Assembly (NCBI GenBank): GCA_913031575.1
Contig: CAJWEV010000001.1
Location: 1 to 64,000, forward strand
Source of the DNA: an uncultured Halieaceae bacterium
Lineage (GTDB): Bacteria; Pseudomonadota; Gammaproteobacteria; Pseudomonadales; Halieaceae
DNA length: 64,000 nucleotides
Direction: 5' to 3'
Shown: positions 17,065-26,013 of the stretch, in pieces
Layout: each line of letters opens with the position of its first letter
How positions within the stretch are numbered: position 1 is the first letter of the stretch
Notes under the pieces: model-generated
The model's database searches: none
What the model was told of the DNA's origin: nothing
The model's input: only the letters and a program-made list of their open reading frames with translations
Made by a program: the position numbers and the translations under genes

Positions 17065-18951
17065 ATGACGGCTGCAGTGTCAGAACACATAAGTTTTAAC
17101 CCCGAAAAGTTACGAGAGAAGTATCGGGAGGAACGGGATAAGCGTATCCGTGCTGATGGCAATGATCAGTACATTGAGGTCACTGGTGACTTTTCGCACT
17201 ACATTGATGACCCCCATGTTGAGCCCGGCTTCGAACGCGACGCGCTTCAGACGCGAGTCGAGGTGCTCATTATCGGCGGCGGTTTTGGCGGTATGTTAGC
17301 GGCCGCGCGTTTAAGAGATACCGGGATTAATGATTTACTAATAGTTGAAAAAGGCGGCGGTTTTGGGGGCACGTGGTACTGGAACCGTTACCCAGGTGCT
17401 TCCTGCGATATCGAGTCGCTGGTTTATTTTCCTCTCCTCGAAGAGACCGGCTTCGTTCCTAAGCAGCGCTACACCAATGCGACGGAAACACTCGAGTACT
17501 GTCAGGTCATCGCCGAGCAATACAATCTTCACAACATTGCGCTAATGCAAACCCAGATCCTGAGTACAGACTGGTCGGAAGAGGAAGGGCTGTGGGTCGC
17601 TCGTACCAACCGTGGTGACGTCATCAAAGCAACATTCGTCATTCACTCAAATGGACCGCTGAATCGTCCTAAGTTGCCTGGCATACCTGGCATCGATACC
17701 TATATTGGTCATACCTTCCACACCAGCCGGTGGGATTACGATTACACCGGCGGCGGTCCTTTTGGCGGCCTCGATAAGCTCGCTGATAAGCGTGTGGCTG
17801 TCATCGGTACGGGTGCGACGGCAGTCCAATGCGTGCCGCATTTGGCCGCGGGTGCGAAGGCGCTGTATGTCTTTCAGAGGACACCCTCGTCCATTGACGT
17901 GCGCAATAACACCGATATTGACGCTGAGTGGGTCAAGTCTCAGTCACCGGGTTGGCATCACAAGCGCCGAACAAACTTCGAATCGCTTCTTGCTGGGATC
18001 CCGGTGAAAGAAGATCTGGTGCGCGATGGTTGGACCGAAGCGTTTAGGGATATTTTTGGCGAGCTGCGTCAGTATCGACCGAGTGGCTGGCGTCTTTTGC
18101 TATGGAGCCTGGGGTGGGCGTTTTCCAGTGCGCGCAAAGAGCGCGGCATAAAGCAATATCTTACTGACAAAGCCATGATTAAAATGGGTCTTCAGGAAAA
18201 AATGGAGATGGCGGATTTCACTAAAATGGAGAAGGTCCGAGCACGCGCCGACTCTGTGGTTGATAACGCACAGACTGCTGAATCGCTGAAGCCTTACTAC
18301 CGACAGTTCTGCAAGCGACCCTGTTTCCATGATGAGTATCTACAAGCGTTTAACAATCCAAATGTGACACTCGTAGACACAGACGGCCAAGGTGTTGAGG
18401 CGTTCACGGAAAAAGGGGTGGTTGCCAACGGTAAGGAGTATGAGGTCGATTGCATTGTGTTCGCCACAGGCTTTGAAGTGGGGACTGACTACTCGCGTCG
18501 GGCTGGCTACACCATCAGCGGGGTTGATGGCCTGACCATTTCCGAGAAGTGGGCTGATGGAATGGCGACCTTTCACGGTCTTCATTCGCGAGGTTTCCCC
18601 AACGCCTTCTTTTTTGGTCCTCAACAATCGGGCTTCACCGCAACTTATACCTTCGCGCTCGATGAGAACGCCATGCAAACCGCCTACATTTTGGGCGAAC
18701 TCAAGAAACGTGGCGCTAAACGCGTGGACGCTGCAGAGAAGGCGGAGAACGCCTGGATTAACACTATTAAGCGTGTGGCGAGGCAGACCGAAGAGTTCCA
18801 GAAGTCCTGTACCCCTGGCTATTACAATAACGAGGGCCACGTTGAGTTTGAGTCGCGGAACACCTTTTACGGGGGTGGTCCAATCGAGTTTTTCAACCTC
18901 ATGGCTAAATGGCGCGAAGCGGGCAATTTAAAAGGACTCGAAATTTCCTAG
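17065..18951 (+). CDS. Type I Baeyer-Villiger monooxygenase (FAD, NADPH)
   Basis: A 628-residue flavoprotein predicted to insert oxygen next to a ketone, giving an ester or lactone. It has two Rossmann motifs, GGGFGG (residues 71-76, FAD) and GTGATA (248-253, NADPH), and the BVMO fingerprint YIGHTFHTSRWD (213-224) in the form [FY]xGxxxHxxxW[PD]. GGTWYWNRYPGASCDIES is the conserved FAD/active-site segment. The 65-residue N-terminal extension is typical of BVMOs acting on larger ketones such as steroids, macrocycles or aryl ketones. TGAGGA precedes the start. It heads an apparent operon with the carboxyltransferase (47-bp gap) and biotin carrier genes. Confidence 0.92.
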   Translation: MTAAVSEHISFNPEKLREKYREERDKRIRADGNDQYIEVTGDFSHYIDDPHVEPGFERDALQTRVEVLIIGGGFGGMLAAARLRDTGINDLLIVEKGGGFGGTWYWNRYPGASCDIESLVYFPLLEETGFVPKQRYTNATETLEYCQVIAEQYNLHNIALMQTQILSTDWSEEEGLWVARTNRGDVIKATFVIHSNGPLNRPKLPGIPGIDTYIGHTFHTSRWDYDYTGGGPFGGLDKLADKRVAVIGTGATAVQCVPHLAAGAKALYVFQRTPSSIDVRNNTDIDAEWVKSQSPGWHHKRRTNFESLLAGIPVKEDLVRDGWTEAFRDIFGELRQYRPSGWRLLLWSLGWAFSSARKERGIKQYLTDKAMIKMGLQEKMEMADFTKMEKVRARADSVVDNAQTAESLKPYYRQFCKRPCFHDEYLQAFNNPNVTLVDTDGQGVEAFTEKGVVANGKEYEVDCIVFATGFEVGTDYSRRAGYTISGVDGLTISEKWADGMATFHGLHSRGFPNAFFFGPQQSGFTATYTFALDENAMQTAYILGELKKRGAKRVDAAEKAENAWINTIKRVARQTEEFQKSCTPGYYNNEGHVEFESRNTFYGGGPIEFFNLMAKWREAGNLKGLEIS

Positions 18952-18998
18952 CGGAACACGTTAAGGTCTCCGAGTTGTTCGAGGGAAGTGGAAAATTA

Positions 18999-20552
18999 AT
19001 GACTTGGAAATCTGAAGTCGATGAGATTAAGCAGCGCCGATCCCTGGCGCTGGGTCAGGGCGGCCCAGAAGCGGTTGCCAAGCAGCACAGTCAGAAACGA
19101 CTGACCATACGCGAACGAGTCGATCAGTTACTGGACCGTGGGTCATTCGAGGAGCTGGGACCGGTCGCTGGCACTCCTGTCTATAACGAGGCGGGAGAGC
19201 TCGTCAGCTACGACCCGGCCAACTTCATTTTAGGTTTTGGCAAGGTGAATGGCCGGCGCGTCATTGTTGGGGGCGAGGACTTCACCATGCGCGGTGGTTC
19301 GCCCTCTGCGGCAGGGCTTCGAAAAAGTGTTTACGCTGAAGACCTCGCGGTTCAGTACAAAGTACCGCTGATACGTTTACATGAAGGCTCGGGCGGCAGC
19401 GTGGGCGGCACCAGTGGTAAAGGGACAAATCTTCCGGGCCCCGTGAATGCGCCCTCGCGCTTTCGCTCTGTAGCACAAGCGATGGCGACCGTACCGGTGG
19501 CAACAGCTGCCATGGGTGCTGTCGCTGGACTGCCTGCCGGTCGGCTCGTGGCATCGCACTTCTCGGTCATGTCGAAAAGCACCGCACAAATCATTACGGC
19601 GGGCCCTGCTGTAGTCGAGCGGGCTATGGGTGAGAAGAAAACCAAGGATGAACTGGGTGGTTGGAAGGTGCACACCAAGAACGGGACGGTGGACAACGGC
19701 GCGGACGACGAGAGTGCCTGCATCGAGGAGATAAAGCGCTTCCTTTCCTATATGCCCGATAATGTGAACCAGCTGGCCGCAGTCATCGATTGTGAAGACC
19801 CGGTTGATCGCTGCGATGAGTCTTTGCTTGCGGTCGTGCCCCGTGATCGACGCGTCGCGTTTGAGATGCGCAAGGTCATTCACGCCGTGTTTGACGAAGG
19901 CAGTTTTTTTGAAATGGGGAAAGGGTATGGCCGCTCGCAAATAACGGGGGTTGCTCGCCTCAACGGGCAAACGGTTGGGGTGTGGGGTAACGACTGTAAG
20001 TTTCTTGCTGGCTCGATGACGGCAGATGGTGCACATAAAGCCCGCCGTTTCATGGAGCTATGCGAGACGTTTAGTTTTCCCATTGTGACCTTGGTGGACG
20101 AGCCAGGTTTCATGATTGGGGGTCAGGCTGAGCGCGAGGCAACCATCCGTCATGGAACATCTGCAGTGCTGACGGCGGCTATGACAACTGTGCCTTGGGC
20201 TGCGGTTATGGTTCGGCGCTCGTTTGGTGTCGCGCAGGCAGCGCACTACGGTCCTGAGGCTTACGTGCTGGCCTGGCCCTCCGCTGAGAGTGGACCACTG
20301 CCCGTGGAGGGTGGCGTTGCCGTAGCCTTCCGCCGTGAAATCGAGGCAGCTCCGGACCCTGACGCCAAGCGTCGGGAACTCGAAGAGATGTTAGCCGCGA
20401 AACAGTCGCCATTTCCTCGTGCAGAGGCGCTGTCGGTTCATGATCTGATTGACCCGCGGGAAACTCGGCCCGAACTGTGTAAGTGGTTGGCACGTGTTCA
20501 GCCCTTGCTGCCCGATTTGTTGGGCCCGTCGGCCTTCGCCATTAGACCTTGA
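18999..20552 (+). CDS. Acyl-CoA carboxylase carboxyltransferase (beta) subunit
   Basis: A 517-residue biotin-dependent carboxyltransferase with the two-crotonase-domain plan. The N-terminal half holds RLHEGSGGSVGG and MGAVAGLPAGR. The C-terminal half holds GVWGNDCKFLAGSMTADGA, LVDEPGFMIGGQAE and AAHYGPEAYVLAWPSAE. Substrates of the family include propionyl-, methylcrotonyl- and geranyl-CoA; this one cannot be assigned. I chose ATG 18999 (MTWKSEVDEI) because the in-frame extension to 18909 lies inside the BVMO gene. The biotin carrier gene follows after 17 bp, but no biotin carboxylase subunit is encoded in the window. Confidence 0.88.
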   Translation: MTWKSEVDEIKQRRSLALGQGGPEAVAKQHSQKRLTIRERVDQLLDRGSFEELGPVAGTPVYNEAGELVSYDPANFILGFGKVNGRRVIVGGEDFTMRGGSPSAAGLRKSVYAEDLAVQYKVPLIRLHEGSGGSVGGTSGKGTNLPGPVNAPSRFRSVAQAMATVPVATAAMGAVAGLPAGRLVASHFSVMSKSTAQIITAGPAVVERAMGEKKTKDELGGWKVHTKNGTVDNGADDESACIEEIKRFLSYMPDNVNQLAAVIDCEDPVDRCDESLLAVVPRDRRVAFEMRKVIHAVFDEGSFFEMGKGYGRSQITGVARLNGQTVGVWGNDCKFLAGSMTADGAHKARRFMELCETFSFPIVTLVDEPGFMIGGQAEREATIRHGTSAVLTAAMTTVPWAAVMVRRSFGVAQAAHYGPEAYVLAWPSAESGPLPVEGGVAVAFRREIEAAPDPDAKRRELEEMLAAKQSPFPRAEALSVHDLIDPRETRPELCKWLARVQPLLPDLLGPSAFAIRP

Positions 20553-20569
20553 GAGAGAGGGAAACGTTG

Positions 20570-20782
20570 ATGACAAAGATCGAGCTTGAAACCGGTGGTT
20601 CTGTCTGGAAGCTTCTGGTTGCAAAGGGTGACGCGGTCAAGGAAGGGCAGACCTTGTTTATTCTTGAGGTCATGAAGATGGAGGTGCCTTATGAGGCTCC
20701 TCGGTCGGGAACAGTTACCGCTTTGCATATTGCAGAGGGGGACTCGGTAGCTGAGGACGATATCGCTCTAGAAATTGGTTAA
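20570..20782 (+). CDS. Biotin carboxyl carrier protein (biotinyl domain)
   Basis: A 70-residue single biotinyl domain. The biotin attachment site is Lys36 in EVMKMEVP, between the usual half-motifs GGSVWKLLVAKGD and SGTVTALHIAEGD. It would carry carboxybiotin to the upstream carboxyltransferase. I chose ATG 20570 because AGAGGGAAA precedes it; an ATG at 20549 overlaps the previous gene and lacks a site. Small separate carriers are usual in decarboxylases and transcarboxylases, and also occur in split carboxylases. The gene ends 1 bp before the convergent GH3 gene. Confidence 0.92.
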   Translation: MTKIELETGGSVWKLLVAKGDAVKEGQTLFILEVMKMEVPYEAPRSGTVTALHIAEGDSVAEDDIALEIG

Positions 20783-20783
20783 C

Positions 20784-22724
20784 TTATGGTTCGTAGCTCA
20801 GACCCCAGCCATAGGGGAACAGTGGATTGGCCGTATCATCAGGAACGTCTTCGAGTTGGGCTTCTACCTCAGTCATCGAAGATGGTAGTTCAAACGGTAG
20901 TTTACCCACCGGGTTGTGTCTGCCGAAGACGACATCCAGCATAGCTTCATCCGATACACCGAAGGTTCCTACTAGCGCGTCGCTCATGTCCTTGAGCTCG
21001 GTCAAAACCGCGGGCCGGTTGAGGTCAACCAAGGTCACTAGCTGACTGACTTCGCGGTAGGAATCAGCCTTGGCCAGAATCTCCTCGCTAAACGCAAGAT
21101 TGGTATCCGGGAAGCGTGTGGCCATCATCTTATCAAGGATGCGATCGGTACCCGCCGATTGGTTGCCGTTGAAGACAGTGTTGAGGAACAGCAAAACCAC
21201 GTCTGCTTCATCAGATGTGTCGACAACGGTTCCGTATCGCGCCGCAACACTTGGATCGAGTCCATCGACGAAGATCCGCGTCCCCACCGTTAACGGGAGC
21301 GCAGTACTGCCGTTGTCGAGCAAGACCACGGAGTTTCGCTGTGCCGTCATGCCGAGAGAGACATACGCAGGCAAGTTCACGAGAGCCTTAACCTCAGTCT
21401 CATCGACGAAGGGTGTTTCGAACAGTCCCAGATCGAATTTGTTTCTCAGGATTCGGCGGACTGATTTCTCGATACGGGCCTCGCTGATCGCACCTTGGAT
21501 GACGAGGCGGATAATGTACTCGGGATCACTTTCACCACCGTACTGGTCAACACCCGCTTGAATGGATTTCAGGTAGCGTTCCTCGACCGTGAGGTGCTCA
21601 ACGCCCCATATACGGCCGGTGACGACACCCCAGTCGGTACAGATAACACCCTCGAAGCCCAATTCATCACGCAGAAGGTCAGTCAGTACGTAGCGGTTGT
21701 AGGCCATCGCGACATCTTCATCGGTTTGACCCGTTGGAATGCCGTAGTAGGGCATGACAACACGCATATTGTTCTCAATGGCAGCAATGAAGGGCGCGAG
21801 GTGATAATCAAAATGATCGCCCGGATATACCTGGCTCTCGCCCGATTTAAGGTGTGGATCTAGACCATCCAACTGGGGTCCGCCGCCTGGAAAGTGTTTA
21901 ACCATGGTCATGACGCTTTGATTACTGAGAATCTCGCCCTGAAACCCCTGCATGTAGGCAACAGTCATCTCGGCTGACAGTTCCGCATTTGAGCCAAAGG
22001 TGCCGAAATTCCTAGCCCATCGCGGCTCGGTTGCCATGTCACTCATGGGGTGGAGCGCTGTGGTGAAGCCCATCGCGCGGTATTCAGCAGCGGCGATTTT
22101 CCCAAAGGCTTCGAGCATGCTGGAGTCCCTGCCGGCAGCAAAACCTAACTGCGATGGCCATTTCGAAACGCCGTCCAATGTAAACGAGGCTATCCCGCCG
22201 CCCCTGGGGACTTCGTGAATAGGATCACTACTGATAGAGAGCGGAATACCGAGACGTGTCCTTTCCGCAATTTGCTGCAATTCGTTGAGTCGCTTAGCGA
22301 TGTTTTCAGGGCTAGCATCACCATAAAAATTAAAGTGTGTCATTGACTTTCGGTTAATGAGTTCTTCAATGGACATGCCCGCATTCATGGCTTCGAGGAA
22401 AACGCGGAAGAGGGGGTCTGGCTCAATCAGCACTGGCGGGTGAAACATTTGACCGACTTTTTCTTCGAGGGTCATTTGGCTCAGAAGATTCTCTACTCGA
22501 TCGGCCGTAGCGACGCGGTAGTCCTCGTAGGGATCCAGAGCGCCGTTACGATTTAAGTCGCGAAAAGCTTCCCCGTCGACATTAATGGGTGCGGCGATCG
22601 ATGATTGTGCGAGCGACGCCTTCATCTTACTGATAGGTTTTAAGAAGAGGTTGGTTGCGTAAAGCGCTACAACAACGACAGCGACTATTACCGAGCGAAA
22701 CACAAGCTTAATTATTGTTCTCAT
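20784..22724 (-). CDS. Glycoside hydrolase family 3 (membrane-anchored beta-glycosidase)
   Basis: A 646-residue GH3 enzyme. An N-terminal hydrophobic segment (residues about 6-28) acts as signal anchor. A Ca-binding-like DLNRNGALDPYED motif follows at about 56-68. KHFPGGG is the conserved GH3 strand (about 276-282), and the catalytic nucleophile is Asp364 in VICTDWG. The C-terminal alpha/beta domain ends in the fibronectin-like GKLPFELP...LFPYGWGLSYE signature. Beta-glucosidase-like activity is likely, with the precise sugar unknown. AGGAG before ATG 22724 decides the start over an in-frame ATG at 22787. Confidence 0.88.
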   Translation of the reverse strand: MRTIIKLVFRSVIVAVVVVALYATNLFLKPISKMKASLAQSSIAAPINVDGEAFRDLNRNGALDPYEDYRVATADRVENLLSQMTLEEKVGQMFHPPVLIEPDPLFRVFLEAMNAGMSIEELINRKSMTHFNFYGDASPENIAKRLNELQQIAERTRLGIPLSISSDPIHEVPRGGGIASFTLDGVSKWPSQLGFAAGRDSSMLEAFGKIAAAEYRAMGFTTALHPMSDMATEPRWARNFGTFGSNAELSAEMTVAYMQGFQGEILSNQSVMTMVKHFPGGGPQLDGLDPHLKSGESQVYPGDHFDYHLAPFIAAIENNMRVVMPYYGIPTGQTDEDVAMAYNRYVLTDLLRDELGFEGVICTDWGVVTGRIWGVEHLTVEERYLKSIQAGVDQYGGESDPEYIIRLVIQGAISEARIEKSVRRILRNKFDLGLFETPFVDETEVKALVNLPAYVSLGMTAQRNSVVLLDNGSTALPLTVGTRIFVDGLDPSVAARYGTVVDTSDEADVVLLFLNTVFNGNQSAGTDRILDKMMATRFPDTNLAFSEEILAKADSYREVSQLVTLVDLNRPAVLTELKDMSDALVGTFGVSDEAMLDVVFGRHNPVGKLPFELPSSMTEVEAQLEDVPDDTANPLFPYGWGLSYEP

Positions 22725-22831
22725 ATGACGATCTCCTGCCCGCCGGACATATTCAGTCATGGCCTGTTGGGTTAAGGTAAAACGCATGGCCGTAAGCGTC
22801 CAATAAAAACAATGTCTAGGAGCAAGCGATC

Positions 22832-24280
22832 ATGTTGAATACCAGCGCTAAAGAGCTCGCTATGCGTATGAGGATGGGAGAGCTCTCATCCGTTGAAGTA
22901 ACACAGGCTTACATTGACCGAATAGATAAGCACAACCCAGCGATCAATGCCGTGATTGCAGAACGATTTGAGGTTGCGCTTGACGAGGCTCGACAGGCGG
23001 ATGACAAGCTGCGACGCGGGGAGCCTATGGGTGCTTTGCATGGATTACCCATGACGATTAAAGATGCTTACGAGGTGACCGGTCTGACCTGTGAGGTCGG
23101 ACATCTGCCTTTTAAAGGACGAGTCTCCGATACGGACGCGGTTGTAGTTCAGCGATTGCGAGCTGCTGGGGCTATCATCCTTGGAAAGACGAATACGCCT
23201 TTGCTTTGCGCTGATCTACAGACCTATAACGAGATTCACGGCACCACGAATAATCCTCACAATCTTGCGCATACCCCCGGAGGGTCCTCTGGAGGTTCGG
23301 CAGCGGCGCTGGCCTCGGGTATGACGCCCCTTGAGTTCGGCAGTGATATCGGCGGATCAATCAGAACGCCCTCGCATTTTTGTGGCTTGTTTGGTCACAA
23401 GCCGACCTTCGACATCGTTCCTCAGCGCGGACATGTCCCGCCGGCGCACGGTGCGAAAACAACCGGGGCGCTCAATGTTATGGGACCTCTAGCGCGGTCT
23501 GTGAACGATCTTGAGTTAGCCTTTGATGTCACTGTGGGCTTGGACGAAAAACAAGGCTCAGGTTTGCGACTGGAGCTGCCGCCATCTGCGCTCTATTCGC
23601 CAAATCAGCTGCGGCTGGGATTGTGGTTGGGCGATGATTTTTGCCCTGTAGATAAGGAAGTCCTTGCAGGTATTGAACAGGCGTGTAGAGCTCTCGAGGC
23701 GATGGGTGCGCGCGTTGAGCAGGCTAAGCCCGCTTTCTCACTCGCCGAGCACCATGAAACATATCTCATGAACCTCTCTCCCATCATCGCTGCGGGCTTT
23801 GGTCCTGACGAGATCGCCACTATGGAACAGATTGCCGCTACCAGCTCGCTGGAGGATAAATCCCAAACTACGCTGCAAGCCCGTGGCTCGGTTTTGGTGC
23901 ATCGAGAGTGGCTCCTTTGGAATGAAATCCGAGCACATTTGGCTGATCAGTGGCGCACCTTTTTTAGCGACTACGATGTCCTTATTTGTCCCGTCACGCC
24001 AACTACCGCCATGTCCCATGATCAGGAGACGCCCTTCGGTCAACGAAAGATCTGGGTGAATGGCGAAGCGCGATCGTATCTCGATAATGTGGTTTGGGCG
24101 GGCGTGGCAACACTCTGCAATCTGCCGTCGACGGCGGTGCCTGTAGGCCGGCACAGCAATGGCCTGCCTTTTGGTCTTCAGATTGTGGGCCCCGAGTATG
24201 CTGATCGAACGACGATGGCGGTTGCGCGCTGGTTAGAGGAGGCTGGATACGTTACGACGATGGCAGAGGGCTATCAGTAA
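22832..24280 (+). CDS. Amidase (amidase-signature family)
   Basis: A 482-residue Ser-Ser-Lys hydrolase. The triad is Lys77 in TIKDAYEV, the cis-Ser in GGSSGGS (152-153) and the nucleophile Ser176 in GSDIGGSIRTPS. The C-terminal FGLQIVGPEYAD is typical of the family. It cleaves amides, with the substrate not predictable. AGGAGC precedes the start. It is followed on the same strand, after 127 bp, by the AbgT transporter gene; since AbgT relatives import p-aminobenzoyl-glutamate or similar amides, uptake followed by hydrolysis is a reasonable inference. Confidence 0.9.
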   Translation: MLNTSAKELAMRMRMGELSSVEVTQAYIDRIDKHNPAINAVIAERFEVALDEARQADDKLRRGEPMGALHGLPMTIKDAYEVTGLTCEVGHLPFKGRVSDTDAVVVQRLRAAGAIILGKTNTPLLCADLQTYNEIHGTTNNPHNLAHTPGGSSGGSAAALASGMTPLEFGSDIGGSIRTPSHFCGLFGHKPTFDIVPQRGHVPPAHGAKTTGALNVMGPLARSVNDLELAFDVTVGLDEKQGSGLRLELPPSALYSPNQLRLGLWLGDDFCPVDKEVLAGIEQACRALEAMGARVEQAKPAFSLAEHHETYLMNLSPIIAAGFGPDEIATMEQIAATSSLEDKSQTTLQARGSVLVHREWLLWNEIRAHLADQWRTFFSDYDVLICPVTPTTAMSHDQETPFGQRKIWVNGEARSYLDNVVWAGVATLCNLPSTAVPVGRHSNGLPFGLQIVGPEYADRTTMAVARWLEEAGYVTTMAEGYQ

Positions 24281-24407
24281 GAGTCCGTTTACCTTGGTGT
24301 ATGGATGGCGCGGGTGGTAATGAAAAGCGACGAAGGTAAACTGCTCTTGGAGATCAAACAATACATGGCACGCAGAGTCACTCGATTCAGCGACTGGGGA
24401 GTACACC

Positions 24408-25997
24408 ATGAATACGTCGACGAACGATGCCCAGCACGGCGCGGGTGGATTTTTAGGTTGGATTGAGCGTAGCGGCAATAGATTGCCTGATCCTGTCTTC
24501 CTATTTTTCTGGCTTATTTTGGGCCTTGTTGCCATCTCGGTACTGGCGGTGGTGACTGGTGTATCGGCTGCTCATCCCACAAAAATTGATCACGCAACGG
24601 GTACCAATCAAATCATTTACGCTACGAGTCTCCTGTCCGCAGAGAACATCGCGAAGCTCTGGGTGGATATGCCCAAGACCTTCACGCACTTCCATCCTTT
24701 AGGTTACGTGCTCGTCGTTATGTTGGGTGCCGGTGTCGCCGAGCGTGTGGGTCTGTTCGGTACGGCCATGCGAGCGGGCGTTCGCGATGTGCCCAATGCT
24801 CTTTTAACCCCTACTGTTGTGCTGGTTGGCATGCTGGGTAATCTCGCCGCTGATGCCGCATACGTGGTTCTTATTCCGTTGGCGGGTATTATTTTTTACG
24901 CCGCAGGACGACACCCAATCGCCGGGATAGCGGCGGCCTTTGCTGGTGTGTCGGGTGGTTTCTCGGCGAATCTACTCCCAGGTCAGCTCGATGCATTGTT
25001 GTTTGGTATTACAGAGGCAAGTGTCGAAACGGTATTTGGAGACTTCACTGCGAACATTGCAGGCAACTGGTTCTTTATTGCTGGAATGACCTTCGTTTTC
25101 TTGCCGGTCATTTGGTATGTCACCGATAAGATTATCGAGCCGCGCTTAGGTGCGTTTGACCCCAGTCTCGCTTCGGCGGTGAACACTGACGATGATGGTG
25201 ACCGCGCGCTGACAGAAGAGGAGCGGCGAGGACTCCGCTATGCCGGTTGGGCGGTCCTTTTTGTTATTGGTTTATGGACTTTGTTCACTATCGGACCGGG
25301 GACGCCGCTGATCGATGAAGCCGCCTCTGCAGAAGCGCAAATGGCGCCATTTTATAAGAGCCTGGTTGCCGCATTCTTCATTCTTTTCCTGCTCGCAGGT
25401 TGGGCCTACGGAAAAGGCGCGGGCACTATCAACGATCACCGTGATCTTGTAAAAATGATGACGGGGGCAATGGAAGATCTGGCTTATTATCTCGTGCTTG
25501 CTTTCGCTGCAGCACACTTTGTGGCCATGTTCTCGTGGTCTAACTTGGGTCTCATTTTGGCTGTTCACGGCGCTGAATTCCTGAGCTCGACAAACATGCC
25601 AGCGTGGGCATTGCTGACATCTATCATCCTTGTCTCGTCGCTGCTCAATCTGTTTGTTGGCTCGGCGAGCGCCAAGTGGGCGCTGATTGCCCCGGTGATG
25701 GTGCCGATGTTGATGCTCCTTGGCATTACACCCGAGATGGCGACCGCGGCTTATCGTGTTGGCGATGGTGCTACCAATATCATCACGCCTCTCATGGTTT
25801 ATTTCCCGCTCATCCTTATTTTCTGTCAGCGTTGGCAGAAAAACTTTGGTCTGGGAAGCCTTGCAGCCACGATGCTGCCTTACTCGATCGGCCTCTTGGT
25901 GTCGGGTCTTGCGATAACTATTACTTGGGTCGTTTTGGATTTGCCTCTTGGACCAGGTGCTTCGGTGTTTATGGAGATTCCTACAAGCGTTGAATAA
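24408..25997 (+). CDS. AbgT-family transporter
   Basis: A 529-residue inner-membrane protein with about 11-13 helices. AbgT features seen are the N-terminal WIERSGNRLPDPVFLFFWL, LGAGVAERVGLFG, GNLAADAAYVVLIPLAG, SGGFSANLLPGQLDALLFG, and the C-terminal VGSASAKWALIAPVMVPM followed by RVGDGATNIITPLMVYFPL. Characterised relatives move p-aminobenzoyl-glutamate (import) or sulphonamides (efflux). GGGGAG precedes the start. The neighbouring amidase fits a pair acting on p-aminobenzoyl-glutamate or similar compounds. Confidence 0.92.
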   Translation: MNTSTNDAQHGAGGFLGWIERSGNRLPDPVFLFFWLILGLVAISVLAVVTGVSAAHPTKIDHATGTNQIIYATSLLSAENIAKLWVDMPKTFTHFHPLGYVLVVMLGAGVAERVGLFGTAMRAGVRDVPNALLTPTVVLVGMLGNLAADAAYVVLIPLAGIIFYAAGRHPIAGIAAAFAGVSGGFSANLLPGQLDALLFGITEASVETVFGDFTANIAGNWFFIAGMTFVFLPVIWYVTDKIIEPRLGAFDPSLASAVNTDDDGDRALTEEERRGLRYAGWAVLFVIGLWTLFTIGPGTPLIDEAASAEAQMAPFYKSLVAAFFILFLLAGWAYGKGAGTINDHRDLVKMMTGAMEDLAYYLVLAFAAAHFVAMFSWSNLGLILAVHGAEFLSSTNMPAWALLTSIILVSSLLNLFVGSASAKWALIAPVMVPMLMLLGITPEMATAAYRVGDGATNIITPLMVYFPLILIFCQRWQKNFGLGSLAATMLPYSIGLLVSGLAITITWVVLDLPLGPGASVFMEIPTSVE

Positions 25998-26013
25998 GAC
26001 TATTGCTCAAGGT

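Noticed and set aside
19377-20036. Minus-strand open frame of 219 codons inside the carboxyltransferase gene
   Set aside because: The sense strand encodes a clear carboxyltransferase; the antisense frame is a codon-bias shadow.
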